Assembly: GCA_017513445.1 (NCBI GenBank)
Contig: JAFXFS010000013.1
Span: forward strand, 124,001 to 188,000
Length of the DNA stretch: 64,000 nt
From: Bacteroidales bacterium
GTDB taxonomy: Bacteria > Bacteroidota > Bacteroidia > Bacteroidales > UBA932
Reading direction: 5' to 3'
How positions within the stretch are numbered: position 1 is the first letter of the stretch; every line of letters starts with the position of its first letter. Below, piece after piece: positions 18,050 through 27,064 of the stretch. Under the pieces are notes generated by a model. That model had not been told where the DNA came from and made no database searches. It saw nothing but the letters and a program-made list of their open reading frames with translations. The position numbers were made by a program, and so were the translations under genes.

Positions 18050-18970
18050 ATGAGTATCGTTCTTTTTACTATTATCTGCCTGAGTGTCATAGGATTACTC
18101 TTGGCGATAATTCTTTATGTGGTATCCAAGAAGTTTCACGTTGAGGAGGACCCTCGTATTGAAATTGTTGAGGCACTTCTTCCAGGTGCTAACTGTGGAG
18201 GTTGTGGTTTTACAGGATGTCACGCATTTGCTCAGTCTGCCGTTGAATCTCCTTCCCTAGATGGACATTTCTGTCCGGTGGGTGGTAATGATACAATGGC
18301 AAAAGTTGCCTCGGCTTTAGGTCAGGAGGTTAAGGTTCAACAAAAGATGGTTGCTGTGGTCAGATGTAATGGAACATTTGACAATCGCGAGAAGAGTAAC
18401 TATTTCGATGGTTATAAATCTTGTAAAGTGGCACTCTCCCTCTATGCAGGAGAAACAAATTGCCGTTATGGTTGTGCAGGTTTTGGTGACTGTGTTGAGG
18501 TTTGTGCTTTCGATGCTATTCACGTTGATCCTAAGACCGGAATCCCTGAGGTAGATCAGGATAAATGTACTGCTTGTGGTGCTTGTGTCAAGGCCTGTCC
18601 TCAATCATTGATTGAGTTGCGAGCAGCTGGTCCGAAAAATAGAAGAGTATGTGTCTCTTGCCGAAATATGGATAAAGGTGCATTGACAAGAAAGGCGTGC
18701 AAGGTTGGTTGTATCGGTTGCGGAAAGTGTGCTAAAGTTTGTCCTTTTGGAGCAATTAAAATTGAAAATAATCTGGCTTATATAGATTTTAACCTTTGCA
18801 AATTGTGCAAGAAGTGTGTTGATGAGTGTCCGACTGGGGCAATAGAGGCAGTAAATTTCCCTATTAAGGTCCCTAAAAGTGCAACAACACTGGAGACTCC
18901 ACAAACACAAGCTCCACAACCAAAGGTTGCAACCCCTATAGAGCAAAAAGAGAATAATAGTAAAGAATAG
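18050..18970 (+). CDS. rnfB: Rnf complex subunit B, multi-cluster ferredoxin
   Basis: RnfB is the iron-sulphur subunit that accepts electrons from reduced ferredoxin for the Na+ or H+ pumping ferredoxin:NAD oxidoreductase. The 306-residue protein has an N-terminal membrane helix (residues 2-24) and the special 4Fe-4S motif C49, C52, C57, C75. Four further CxxCxxC-type ferredoxin motifs follow (CAGFGDCVEVC, CTACGACVKAC, CIGCGKCAKVC, CKLCKKCVDEC). This is the long form found in anaerobes. The Pro/Gln/Thr-rich tail after residue 270 is probably disordered. Confidence 0.96.
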   Translation: MSIVLFTIICLSVIGLLLAIILYVVSKKFHVEEDPRIEIVEALLPGANCGGCGFTGCHAFAQSAVESPSLDGHFCPVGGNDTMAKVASALGQEVKVQQKMVAVVRCNGTFDNREKSNYFDGYKSCKVALSLYAGETNCRYGCAGFGDCVEVCAFDAIHVDPKTGIPEVDQDKCTACGACVKACPQSLIELRAAGPKNRRVCVSCRNMDKGALTRKACKVGCIGCGKCAKVCPFGAIKIENNLAYIDFNLCKLCKKCVDECPTGAIEAVNFPIKVPKSATTLETPQTQAPQPKVATPIEQKENNSKE

Positions 18971-18979
18971 GAGGTAATT

Positions 18980-20314
18980 ATGCTTAAGACATTTCATATT
19001 GGAGGAGTTCATCCAAACGACAATAAGATAACTGCTGATGCTCCTATTGAGGTTTTCCCTATTTTAGATAAGGTATATATATCTATGGCTCAGCATCTTG
19101 GAGCTCCTGCAACTCCTGTAGTGGCAAAGGGTGACAAGGTAAAGGTAGGCGATGTAATAGGGGAGCCGGCTGGTTTTATTTCTGGTTATGTTCACGCATC
19201 AGTTTCAGGTACAGTTACAGCTGTAGAGCCGATGAAGGATTTAGCTGGGAAGCTCGTTATGCACGTTGTAATAGCTGTTGAAGGTGATGAATGGCGTCCT
19301 GAAATAGATAGATCGAGTGATATAGTTCGTGATATAAAGTTATCGAAAGAGGAGATTCTTGATAAGATAAAACTTTCGGGAATTGTTGGATTGGGAGGAG
19401 CTACATTCCCAACTCACGTGAAATTATCACCTCCTCCAGGTAAAAAAGCGGAATTCTTGATTCTAAATGGAGCTGAATGTGAACCATACGTTACAGCAGA
19501 TGACAGAATTATGCGTGAGCAGAGTGAGCAAATCTTCATCGGAGGTAAAATAATGCTTAAAGCGTTAGGTATAGAGAGAGGATTTGTAGGGATAGAAGAG
19601 AATAAGAAGGCAGCTATTGCTCAGATGAAAGAGACTGGCAAGAAGTACCCTGAATTAGAGGTTATCATTCTTAAGAAAAAATATCCGCAAGGTGGTGAAA
19701 AACAGCTTATTGAAGCGATTACTGGCAGAAGAGTACCTTCACTTGGGTTGCCTATTGACGTTGGTGTTGTAGTACAAAATGTAGGAACAGCTCTTGCAGT
19801 TTATGAGGCAATTCAAAAGAATAAACCACTTGTTGAGAGTGTTGTTACTGTTACAGGTCAATGTATTTCACAGCAAAGAAATCTTTCATTAAGAGTTGGT
19901 ACATCTTTTTCTCAGATTTTAGATGCGATAGGAGGCATTCCTAAGGATGCTGCGAAATTTATCAGCGGTGGTCCAATGATGGGAAAAGCTGTTTCGAATA
20001 TTGATGCATCTGTGCTAAAAGGAACATCTGCCTTCCTAATGCTAACTGAAGAGCAGACCAAGAGAAAAGAGGAGATTAACTGTGTAAGGTGTGCAAAATG
20101 TATTGAGGCTTGTCCTATGGGTTTGGAGCCTTGGTTGCTTAATAAATTGTCAAGAGCTAGACGCTATGACGATTTAGAGAAGGAGAAGATTTATGACTGT
20201 ATTGAGTGTGGATGTTGTCTCTACACCTGTCCGTCAAACATCCCTCTTTTGGACATTATCAGAATTAGTAAAGCAGAGGTTACACGCATTATGCGCAGCA
20301 GACCTAAAAAATAG
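18980..20314 (+). CDS. rnfC: Rnf complex subunit C, NADH-binding
   Basis: RnfC carries the FMN and NAD(H) site and two 4Fe-4S clusters on the cytoplasmic face. The 444-residue protein has the Nqo1-like fold motif GLGGATFPTHVKLSPPPGKK (about residue 138) and NGAECEPYVTADDR. Its C-terminal cluster motifs are CVRCAKCIEACPMG (about residue 371) and CIECGCCLYTCPS (about 410). An exact AGGAGG ribosome-binding site at 18969-18974 lies five bases before the ATG, unusually strong for this window. The protein is the standard short RnfC without the long C-terminal repeat of enterobacteria. Confidence 0.97.
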   Translation: MLKTFHIGGVHPNDNKITADAPIEVFPILDKVYISMAQHLGAPATPVVAKGDKVKVGDVIGEPAGFISGYVHASVSGTVTAVEPMKDLAGKLVMHVVIAVEGDEWRPEIDRSSDIVRDIKLSKEEILDKIKLSGIVGLGGATFPTHVKLSPPPGKKAEFLILNGAECEPYVTADDRIMREQSEQIFIGGKIMLKALGIERGFVGIEENKKAAIAQMKETGKKYPELEVIILKKKYPQGGEKQLIEAITGRRVPSLGLPIDVGVVVQNVGTALAVYEAIQKNKPLVESVVTVTGQCISQQRNLSLRVGTSFSQILDAIGGIPKDAAKFISGGPMMGKAVSNIDASVLKGTSAFLMLTEEQTKRKEEINCVRCAKCIEACPMGLEPWLLNKLSRARRYDDLEKEKIYDCIECGCCLYTCPSNIPLLDIIRISKAEVTRIMRSRPKK

Positions 20315-20322
20315 ATTAGAGT

Positions 20323-21318
20323 ATGAAAAAATTTATAGTTTCTCCAGCACCTCACATCCATAGTGAATTTGAGACTCGAAAATTAATGAGAGATGTCTTG
20401 ATTGCTTTGACACCATCTCTATTGGTCTCTATTTATTTCTTTGGATTCTCAGCAATCAAATTGGTATTGATTGGCGCAGGTGCCTGTGTGTTGGTTGAGT
20501 ATCTTATTCAGAAGTACCTTCTTCACTCAAAAATTACAATAAATGATTATTCAGCTGCGGTAACAGGTGTACTTTTAGCATTAAACTTACCGCCAAACTC
20601 GCCTTGGTGGCTGATTTTGATTGGCTCTATCGTGGCAATCGGAGTAGCAAAGATGACTTTTGGAGGTTTAGGTCAAAATGTATTTAACCCTGCACTGGTT
20701 GGTCGTGTGTTCTTGCTAATCTCATTCCCGGTATTGATGACAGATTGGACAATTCCAGAGTCTTGGTTCAGACCTGGTGTAGATGCAATTACAGGTCCGA
20801 CTCCACTCTCAATAGTTAAAGAGGGGTTAGCATCCGGTCTATCTATGGGTGAGATTTTCCAACAGAATAACTTCTCTTGGGGTGAAATGTTATTTATAAA
20901 GATGGGTGGTTCAGTAGGAGAGATCTCTGCTCTTGCTCTAATATTAGGATTTATTTATCTTTTGATTAAAAGAGTTATCAGACCACATATTCCAGTTGCA
21001 ATTGTTTTAACAATAGTTGTACTTACATCAATTTTCCATCTTATTAGTCCTGAACAATTTACAGGCCCTATGTTCAACATATTGACAGGTGGTGTGTTAC
21101 TCGGTTCAATCTTTATGGCAACCGATTATGTAACATCTCCAATGAATCCTGTAGGTATGGTTATTTATGGTGTTGGTATTGGTTTAATAACAGTTTTAAT
21201 CAGATATTTTGGCGCATATCCTGAAGGAATTTCGTTCGCTATTTTGATAATGAATAGTGTCGTTCCACTTATCAATAAGGCTTGTAAACCAAAAAGATTT
21301 GCAAAGGAGGTAAAATAA
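20323..21318 (+). CDS. rnfD: Rnf complex subunit D, flavinylated membrane protein
   Basis: The 331-residue integral membrane protein has about nine to ten helices. RnfD carries FMN covalently bound through a threonine; here the site is DAITGPTPLS (near residue 150), with Pro where Ala is common in the SGAT-type consensus. The stretch GGLGQNVFNPALVGRVFL and the late DYVTSPMNP are family signatures. It pairs with RnfE/RnfA in the ion-translocating core. The stop codon overlaps the rnfG start by one base. Confidence 0.95.
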   Translation: MKKFIVSPAPHIHSEFETRKLMRDVLIALTPSLLVSIYFFGFSAIKLVLIGAGACVLVEYLIQKYLLHSKITINDYSAAVTGVLLALNLPPNSPWWLILIGSIVAIGVAKMTFGGLGQNVFNPALVGRVFLLISFPVLMTDWTIPESWFRPGVDAITGPTPLSIVKEGLASGLSMGEIFQQNNFSWGEMLFIKMGGSVGEISALALILGFIYLLIKRVIRPHIPVAIVLTIVVLTSIFHLISPEQFTGPMFNILTGGVLLGSIFMATDYVTSPMNPVGMVIYGVGIGLITVLIRYFGAYPEGISFAILIMNSVVPLINKACKPKRFAKEVK

Positions 21319-21890
21319 TGGCTAAGAAATCATCATTTTTAAGTATGACGCTGACATTGACATTGATATGTTTGGTTTGTTCAGCTCTTTTGGGATTTGT
21401 CTATTCATTTACTGAAAAGCCAATCAAGAATGCCGAAGTTGCAAAGAAAAACTCTGCAATATCAGTAGTCTTGCCGCAATTTACAAATGTTCCTTCAGAA
21501 GAGGAGCAGACATTGGAGATGGATGGCAAGGAGTACAAGGTATATACAGCCAAGAATGGCGAAGATATTATTGGTTATGCTATTGAGTCTGCTTCAGCAG
21601 GTTTTGGTGGTCCAATCAAACTTATGATAGGAATAACTGTTGATGGTATTATTCACAATATCTCAGTCCTTTCACACGCAGAGACTCCAGGTTTAGGAGA
21701 TAAAATTGATCCAAGGAAGAGCAATTTCCCAGAGCAATTTAAGGGAATGAATCCAGCTCAGACAAATATGGCTGTGACAAAGGATGGTGGTGATATTGAT
21801 GCAATTACAGCTGCTACAATATCATCCAGAGCTTATATTGAAGCTGTTAAAAGTGCAGTTGCACTATATAATAATGTTATAACTAAGTAG
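21318..21890 (+). CDS. rnfG: Rnf complex subunit G, periplasmic flavoprotein
   Basis: RnfG has one N-terminal membrane helix (residues 8-30) and a periplasmic FMN-binding domain. The flavinylation site is DAITAATISS near residue 165, with Ala where Gly is usual. The threonine that receives FMN from ApbE is kept. The motif SHAETPGLGDKI (about residue 117) is also characteristic. The length of 190 residues is normal. Translation is coupled to rnfD by a TAATG junction. No apbE gene lies in this window. Confidence 0.94.
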   Translation: MAKKSSFLSMTLTLTLICLVCSALLGFVYSFTEKPIKNAEVAKKNSAISVVLPQFTNVPSEEEQTLEMDGKEYKVYTAKNGEDIIGYAIESASAGFGGPIKLMIGITVDGIIHNISVLSHAETPGLGDKIDPRKSNFPEQFKGMNPAQTNMAVTKDGGDIDAITAATISSRAYIEAVKSAVALYNNVITK

Positions 21891-21892
21891 CT

Positions 21893-22480
21893 ATGAGTAA
21901 ATTAAATATAATTACCAGAGGAATAATAAAGGATAATCCTACTTTTGTCCTTTTATTGGGTATGTGTCCTACATTGGGAACAACTACTTCAGCTATTAAT
22001 GGTATGAGTATGGGTTTAGCAACAATGTGTGTGCTTATCCTCTCAAATATCGTTATCTCAGCGGTGGCAAAATTTATTCCGGATAAGGTTAGAATCCCAT
22101 CTTATATTGTTATCATAGCCACATTTGTTACGGTTGTGCAGTTTGTGATGCAGGCCTATCTTCCATCTCTTTATGAAACATTAGGCCTTTTCATCCCACT
22201 GATTGTGGTAAACTGTATTGTTTTAGGAAGAGCTGAAGCCTTCGCAAATAAGAATGGTGTGATAGATTCAGCCCTTGATGGTGTCGGAATTGGTTTAGGT
22301 TTTACTATCGCCTTGACACTATTAGGTTTTGTTCGTGAACTATTGGGAAGTGGATCCATCTTTGGTATTAAACTTATAGAAGGAGATGGAATGTTGGCCT
22401 TTGTGCTTGCACCGGGTGCATTTATAGCATTGGCATATCTGATAGTTCTATTTCGTAAAATCACCACTAAAAAGAGTTAG
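21893..22480 (+). CDS. rnfE: Rnf complex subunit E
   Basis: The 195-residue membrane protein has about six helices and belongs to the RnfA/RnfE/NqrD/NqrE family. The signature LGMCPTLGTTTSAINGMSMG (residues 22-41) and NCIVLGRAEAFA near 104 identify the E subunit; each half-channel supplies cysteine ligands for the membrane 2Fe-2S centre between RnfA and RnfE. The start lies 2 bases after rnfG, in the conserved D-G-E-A order. Confidence 0.95.
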   Translation: MSKLNIITRGIIKDNPTFVLLLGMCPTLGTTTSAINGMSMGLATMCVLILSNIVISAVAKFIPDKVRIPSYIVIIATFVTVVQFVMQAYLPSLYETLGLFIPLIVVNCIVLGRAEAFANKNGVIDSALDGVGIGLGFTIALTLLGFVRELLGSGSIFGIKLIEGDGMLAFVLAPGAFIALAYLIVLFRKITTKKS

Positions 22481-22483
22481 AGT

Positions 22484-23083
22484 ATGGAATATGTTCTTAT
22501 AATTATTTCGGCAGTATTCGTAAATAATATTCTGCTATCTCAATTTTTAGGAGTTTGTCCATTTTTAGGAGTATCCAATAAAGTATCTACTGCAGTTGGT
22601 ATGACAGGAGCTGTTACCTTTGTGATGGCACTTGCTACACTTATCACATACCTTTTGCAATACTATGTTTTGGTACCGCTTCACCTTGAGTTTTTGCAAA
22701 CAGTCAGCTTTATTCTTGTTATTGCTGCGTTAGTTCAGATGGTGGAGATTGTCTTGAAGAAAATAAGTCCATCTCTCTATCAAGCTCTAGGAATATTTTT
22801 GCCTTTGATAACAACAAACTGTGCTGTCTTGGGTGTTGCTATTTTAGTGGTTACTAAGGAATTTACATTTGGAGGAGCTGCTCATTATTTGAATCTTGGC
22901 CAATCTGTTACTTATGCGGTAGCAAGTGCTATTGGATTTGGCGTTGCAATGATTATTTTTGCGGGACTAAGAGAGCAATTGGATCTGAATGATGTTCCAA
23001 AATCTTTTAAAGGAGTTCCTATCGCCTTAGTTACAGCAGGTATTCTTGCAATGGCGTTTATGGGATTCTCAGGATTGGTTTAA
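22484..23083 (+). CDS. rnfA: Rnf complex subunit A
   Basis: The 199-residue membrane protein has six helices and is homologous to RnfE in inverted topology. The markers are [20 protein letters not shown] (residues 14-33) and [13 protein letters not shown] near 110, each holding a cysteine that ligates the shared 2Fe-2S cluster. It ends the six-subunit Rnf set; two small genes of unrelated type follow on the same strand without an obvious terminator. Confidence 0.96.
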   Translation: MEYVLIIISAVFVNNILLSQFLGVCPFLGVSNKVSTAVGMTGAVTFVMALATLITYLLQYYVLVPLHLEFLQTVSFILVIAALVQMVEIVLKKISPSLYQALGIFLPLITTNCAVLGVAILVVTKEFTFGGAAHYLNLGQSVTYAVASAIGFGVAMIIFAGLREQLDLNDVPKSFKGVPIALVTAGILAMAFMGFSGLV

Positions 23084-23084
23084 T

Positions 23085-23360
23085 ATGACAAATAAACTTA
23101 TTGAAATTGAAAAAATGCTTTGTGGAAATAGGGTTGAAGAGGCATACGACACTCTTCAGATACTGTTGAAGCAAGAGCCGACTAACTCGCAGGCATGGTA
23201 TTTGTTGGGTAACCTATTCAGGCGACATCAAATGTGGGGTGATGCAATAAATGCATATAACCAAGCAAAATTGATTGAGCCGGATGGGCCGGCAGCCATT
23301 GCTATAGAGGCAATTTATGATATTTTAAGGTATAGAAATACCGATTTAATAAACCCATAA
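23085..23360 (+). CDS. Small TPR protein
   Basis: The 91-residue product contains two TPR-like helical hairpins (about residues 15-45 and 46-80; the second includes AWYLLGNLFRRHQMWGDAI). It has no signal peptide and no membrane segment. I place the start at ATG 23085, one base after the rnfA stop; an upstream in-frame ATG at 23046 would overlap rnfA by 38 bases. Its position suggests co-expression with Rnf, but TPR proteins act as scaffolds for many partners and no function can be assigned. Confidence 0.75.
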   Translation: MTNKLIEIEKMLCGNRVEEAYDTLQILLKQEPTNSQAWYLLGNLFRRHQMWGDAINAYNQAKLIEPDGPAAIAIEAIYDILRYRNTDLINP

Positions 23361-23370
23361 TTATAAAAAC

Positions 23371-23880
23371 ATGAAGAGGATTAAATTATTATTAACACTA
23401 GCTTTTATTGCTATTTTTATGACATCTTGCACAGATCAGCAGTATTATCAGAATCGATATATGCTCTACATCTATGCAGATTGGAATGGAACATCTTTGG
23501 ACGTAAATAGCGAAGCAGGCAATCAAATCAACAATGCTATTATTAATCAGATCGAATTTCTCTCAAACAGAGGGTTATCTTTTTCCTGGTATGATAATAG
23601 AGATATTTCAAAATTTGATGCACAAGAGGCAGACCAGTCAATGGACGAAGCTGCTAAACAGGTCTTTTTAAGTTGGATTGATGATTATCAAATGTCCATT
23701 AATAATCTTAAAGATTCCTTTAAGGAGATGGTTAATGAAAAAGAACCTCAATTAGAGGAGGAAAATTCAAAGATTTCTTATCTAATCAAGTACCGTCTCT
23801 CAAAAGATGTTGGGGAAAATGAGGAGCTTGTGATGATGGAGAGTGATCCAACATACCTCAATTATCCTGAAATAGAGTAA
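23371..23880 (+). CDS. Lipoprotein of unknown function
   Basis: The 169-residue product has a lipoprotein signal peptide with the acylated cysteine at residue 20 (MTSC). The mature part is acidic and mostly helical, with YMLYIYADWNG near the start and a Glu/Lys-rich end. I do not recognise the family. It lies 10 bases after the TPR gene and is followed by a strong terminator, so it is likely the last gene of the Rnf transcript. Confidence 0.7.
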   Translation: MKRIKLLLTLAFIAIFMTSCTDQQYYQNRYMLYIYADWNGTSLDVNSEAGNQINNAIINQIEFLSNRGLSFSWYDNRDISKFDAQEADQSMDEAAKQVFLSWIDDYQMSINNLKDSFKEMVNEKEPQLEEENSKISYLIKYRLSKDVGENEELVMMESDPTYLNYPEIE

Positions 23881-23899
23881 AATTTTTATTTTTTTTGCT

Positions 23900-23941
23900 A
23901 ATAATCCTATCATTAATATTTAATGGTAGGATTATTATTTT
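23900..23941 (+). terminator. Terminator before the SusC gene
   Basis: A 15-base inverted repeat with one G:T pair (23900-23914 with 23922-23936) encloses a 7-base loop and is followed by an AT-rich run. It separates the Rnf transcript from the SusC/SusD locus. Confidence 0.85.
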
Positions 23942-23948
23942 ATATTTG
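23919..23948 (+). promoter_or_regulatory. Candidate promoter of the SusC/SusD locus
   Basis: The -7 element TATATTTG is at 23941-23948, 22 bases before the ATG. A near-match -33 (TTTA, 23919-23922) lies 18 bases upstream. The -33 element is inside the preceding terminator hairpin. Confidence 0.45.
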
Positions 23949-23970
23949 CTAAAGTAAAATATTGTGGCCT

Positions 23971-26900
23971 ATGAAAAGATTTAGACTATTTTTCCTCTTG
24001 ACGGCACTTATCTTTACTGTGTCACCGATACATTTTTCTACTTTAGCACTTGCTTCTGAAGCAACACCACAGCAGGGTATGAGGGAGGTAAAGGGTACTG
24101 TGCGTGATGACCTTTTAGGTGAAACTCTAGTTGGAGTACACATTTTAATCAAAGGGACAAAAACAGGCGTCTTTACAGATATTGATGGAAATTTCTCAAT
24201 AAAAGTTCCATCAGATAAAGAGGTCTATTTGGTATTCACCTATGTCGGTATGAAGACACAAGAGGTGCTTGTTGGCAAGTCTGACCAACTTAATGTTATA
24301 ATGATTTCTGATAACACTATCGATGCGGTTGTTGTGCAAGGTGCTTATGGTACAGCACAGAGAAGATCTGATTTGGTAGGTAGCGTATTTCAAGTGGGTG
24401 CCAAACAGTTGGAGACTCTTCCGGCCACGCGTATTGACAATTTACTCGGGGGACTTGTGCCAGGCTTGAGTATTGATCCAAATACAGATTCAGCAACAGG
24501 TTCAGTTAGAACAAGATACAATACTCGTGTCAGAGGTAATGCCTCTCTGAGTGCTTCAAATGAGCCATTGTGGATTGTGGATGGAACTCCTATGTACACA
24601 GGTAATAGTACCAATACAATGCCTGGTATGAGTTGGACTGTAAGCCCATTGTCATTTATCAATCCATCAGATATTGAATCAATAACAGTCTTAAAGGATG
24701 CCTCTGCTACCTCTATTTATGGAGCAAATGGTGCCAACGGTGTTATTCTTGTTACAACAAAATCAGGAGCAAAAGGACAACACTCTGTCAATGTCTCTTT
24801 AAAGTATGGTATCTCAAAAATTGATGAGAGCACAAGATTGAAAGTGCTTGATGCTGAGCAATATATGATGATGGCAAAAGAGGCCTGGGTTAACGGCGGT
24901 CAAAGTCTTGATTTGTTCCCATACCAGGATAATGAGTTGAATAGTTACTCAACCACAGATACTCGCTGGCACGATATATATTATGACCTAGGACATAATA
25001 TGATGGTGAACTTCTCAATCAGAAGTGGCTCTGATAAGTCTAAGAGCTATCTTTCCGGTTCATATTATAACGAAGAGTCAACAGTATCTAATAATACACA
25101 AGACAGATTCTCACTTCGTTCCAATACAGAGTATTCCCTAGCTAAGAATTTAGTATTCAAGTCGATATTGTCAGTGTCATATAATGAGAATAATATCTTT
25201 ACTGTCGGTAGAGAGTATTATGAGACATTGCCAATATTCTCTCCTTATATGAATGATGGATATTCGTTCCGTCTTTACAATAGGATTGTAGATGGATTGA
25301 ATCCAGATGGTACGCTTAAGTGGGTAGATAAAAAATTCTTTGATAACTGTGTCCCAGACAGAGAGGCCAATGACAATTTCCAAACTACACTTAAGAGTAA
25401 TGCAAACCTCTCATTGGAGTATAAACCAATTGATGGAATGACAATTACTGCTCAATATGGAGCAGATTTTATGAATAGCCGAGAGGAGATATACTATGCT
25501 AGAACAACTCTTGATGGTTTAAGTGGAACAGAACCAAGGGGCTCATCAAGAAGAGCTTCTGCCAACTATTTTACTTGGACAAATATTGAGAGAATCAACT
25601 ATAATAAGAAGTTTGGAAAGCATACCGTAGGTGCTCTTGCTGGTATGGAGTTGAATCACAAGGAGTACAAAACACTTTATGCAACAGGATCTGGCTTTTC
25701 GAATGACCATATCAAAGAGGTTGGCTATTCAGAATCTGATTCCAGAAGTGGTTATAGTAGTTCTTCAACAACCAGGTCGCTTTCATTCTTTGCACAGGCA
25801 AGTTACACATACGACAATCGATACTATATAACTTTGAATGCTCGTAGAGATGGTAACTCGGCCTTCGGCCAATATGCGCGTTGGGCAAATTTCGGATCAT
25901 TAGGTCTATCCTGGAATATGCACAATGAGAATTGGTTTGATAGCTCTTTTATAAATCTATTGAAGTTTAAGGGCTCTTTCGGTAGTAATGGTAACTCGCG
26001 TATTGATGGTTCTGTTTCTGCTGGAACATACAATTATGGAGACAGCTACGCGTACGATGGTAAAATCGGAGCAGTTATGGGAACTCCTGCAAACCCTGGA
26101 TTGAGTTGGGAGACAACCTATATGTCTAATATTGGTGTTAGAGTGGGTCTAATGGAGAGAATAGATTTTGAGGTTGAATATTATTTCAATTATACTGTAG
26201 ATTTGTTGAGCAAAATCTATACTTCCAGAACAATCGGAGACTCTCGTATTTATAGCAATGTGGGAGAGGTTTCAAATAGGGGTATAGAGATTACAATTAA
26301 TACGCAAAATATTAGTACTCAGGATTTTAACTGGGATACTGACTTCAACATTTCAAGAAATAGAAATAAAATTCACAAGTTGTACAATGGTAACTCCACA
26401 GGATTTGGAACATCTATCTGGACAGAGGGAGCCGATATGGATTCATACTATCTGGTGCGTTGGGCCGGTGTTGATCCTGCAACGGGAATGCCTATGTGGT
26501 ACGACTTGAATGGAAACATTACCTTTATTTATAGTGATTCAAACAGAGTTGTTGATAAATCACCTAATCCATTTGCATCTGGTGGTATGACAAATAATTT
26601 CCGCTGGAAGAATTTCTCTTTGAGAGTTCAGTTAAATTATACCTTAGGTGGTTATGCTTTGAGCTCAAATGCCAACTATGTGATGTCTGATGGATATAAT
26701 ATTATGGATCAGAATGTCTCTGTAAATGCTTTGGAGAGATGGCAGAAACCTGGTGATTTAGCTGTGAATCCAATCTTCACAACAAAGAGTACAAAATCAT
26801 CAATGTACTCAACACGTCATCTTTATAGCAAGACGCATTTCAAGTTGCAGAATATTTCACTTTCTTACAGACTGCCAAGCAAAGTGTGTGATAAGTTGAA

Positions 26901-27048
26901 AATCAGAAATGCGAATGTTTCTCTTATTTGTGATAATGTTTATCTATGGACTCCAGATCAAAAGCGAAATCTGAATAGCTACAAGACCTATATGAGTGGT
27001 TATCCTATGGAGAACATTTATTCACTTAGTTTAGATGTTACATTTTAA
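23971..27048 (+). CDS. SusC/RagA-type TonB-linked outer membrane transporter
   Basis: The 1025-residue protein starts at ATG 23971; an in-frame TTG nine bases upstream is less likely. It has a signal peptide (about residues 1-31) and a carboxypeptidase D-like regulatory domain (about 35-115, VKGTVRDDLLGETLVGVHILIKG). A TonB-box region DAVVVQGAYGTAQ comes next, then the plug domain (about 130-260, DASATSIYGANGANGVILVTTKSG), and a beta barrel to the end with a final aromatic SLDVTF. It imports large ligands with its SusD lid. The locus has no sigma/anti-sigma pair and no two-component regulator nearby. The ligand is unknown. Confidence 0.95.
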   Translation: MKRFRLFFLLTALIFTVSPIHFSTLALASEATPQQGMREVKGTVRDDLLGETLVGVHILIKGTKTGVFTDIDGNFSIKVPSDKEVYLVFTYVGMKTQEVLVGKSDQLNVIMISDNTIDAVVVQGAYGTAQRRSDLVGSVFQVGAKQLETLPATRIDNLLGGLVPGLSIDPNTDSATGSVRTRYNTRVRGNASLSASNEPLWIVDGTPMYTGNSTNTMPGMSWTVSPLSFINPSDIESITVLKDASATSIYGANGANGVILVTTKSGAKGQHSVNVSLKYGISKIDESTRLKVLDAEQYMMMAKEAWVNGGQSLDLFPYQDNELNSYSTTDTRWHDIYYDLGHNMMVNFSIRSGSDKSKSYLSGSYYNEESTVSNNTQDRFSLRSNTEYSLAKNLVFKSILSVSYNENNIFTVGREYYETLPIFSPYMNDGYSFRLYNRIVDGLNPDGTLKWVDKKFFDNCVPDREANDNFQTTLKSNANLSLEYKPIDGMTITAQYGADFMNSREEIYYARTTLDGLSGTEPRGSSRRASANYFTWTNIERINYNKKFGKHTVGALAGMELNHKEYKTLYATGSGFSNDHIKEVGYSESDSRSGYSSSSTTRSLSFFAQASYTYDNRYYITLNARRDGNSAFGQYARWANFGSLGLSWNMHNENWFDSSFINLLKFKGSFGSNGNSRIDGSVSAGTYNYGDSYAYDGKIGAVMGTPANPGLSWETTYMSNIGVRVGLMERIDFEVEYYFNYTVDLLSKIYTSRTIGDSRIYSNVGEVSNRGIEITINTQNISTQDFNWDTDFNISRNRNKIHKLYNGNSTGFGTSIWTEGADMDSYYLVRWAGVDPATGMPMWYDLNGNITFIYSDSNRVVDKSPNPFASGGMTNNFRWKNFSLRVQLNYTLGGYALSSNANYVMSDGYNIMDQNVSVNALERWQKPGDLAVNPIFTTKSTKSSMYSTRHLYSKTHFKLQNISLSYRLPSKVCDKLKIRNANVSLICDNVYLWTPDQKRNLNSYKTYMSGYPMENIYSLSLDVTF

Positions 27049-27064
27049 TTGAGGAGGATAAAAT

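Noticed and set aside
23046-23084. Longer TPR gene start at 23046
   Set aside because: It overlaps rnfA by 38 bases; ATG 23085 is the natural start after rnfA.
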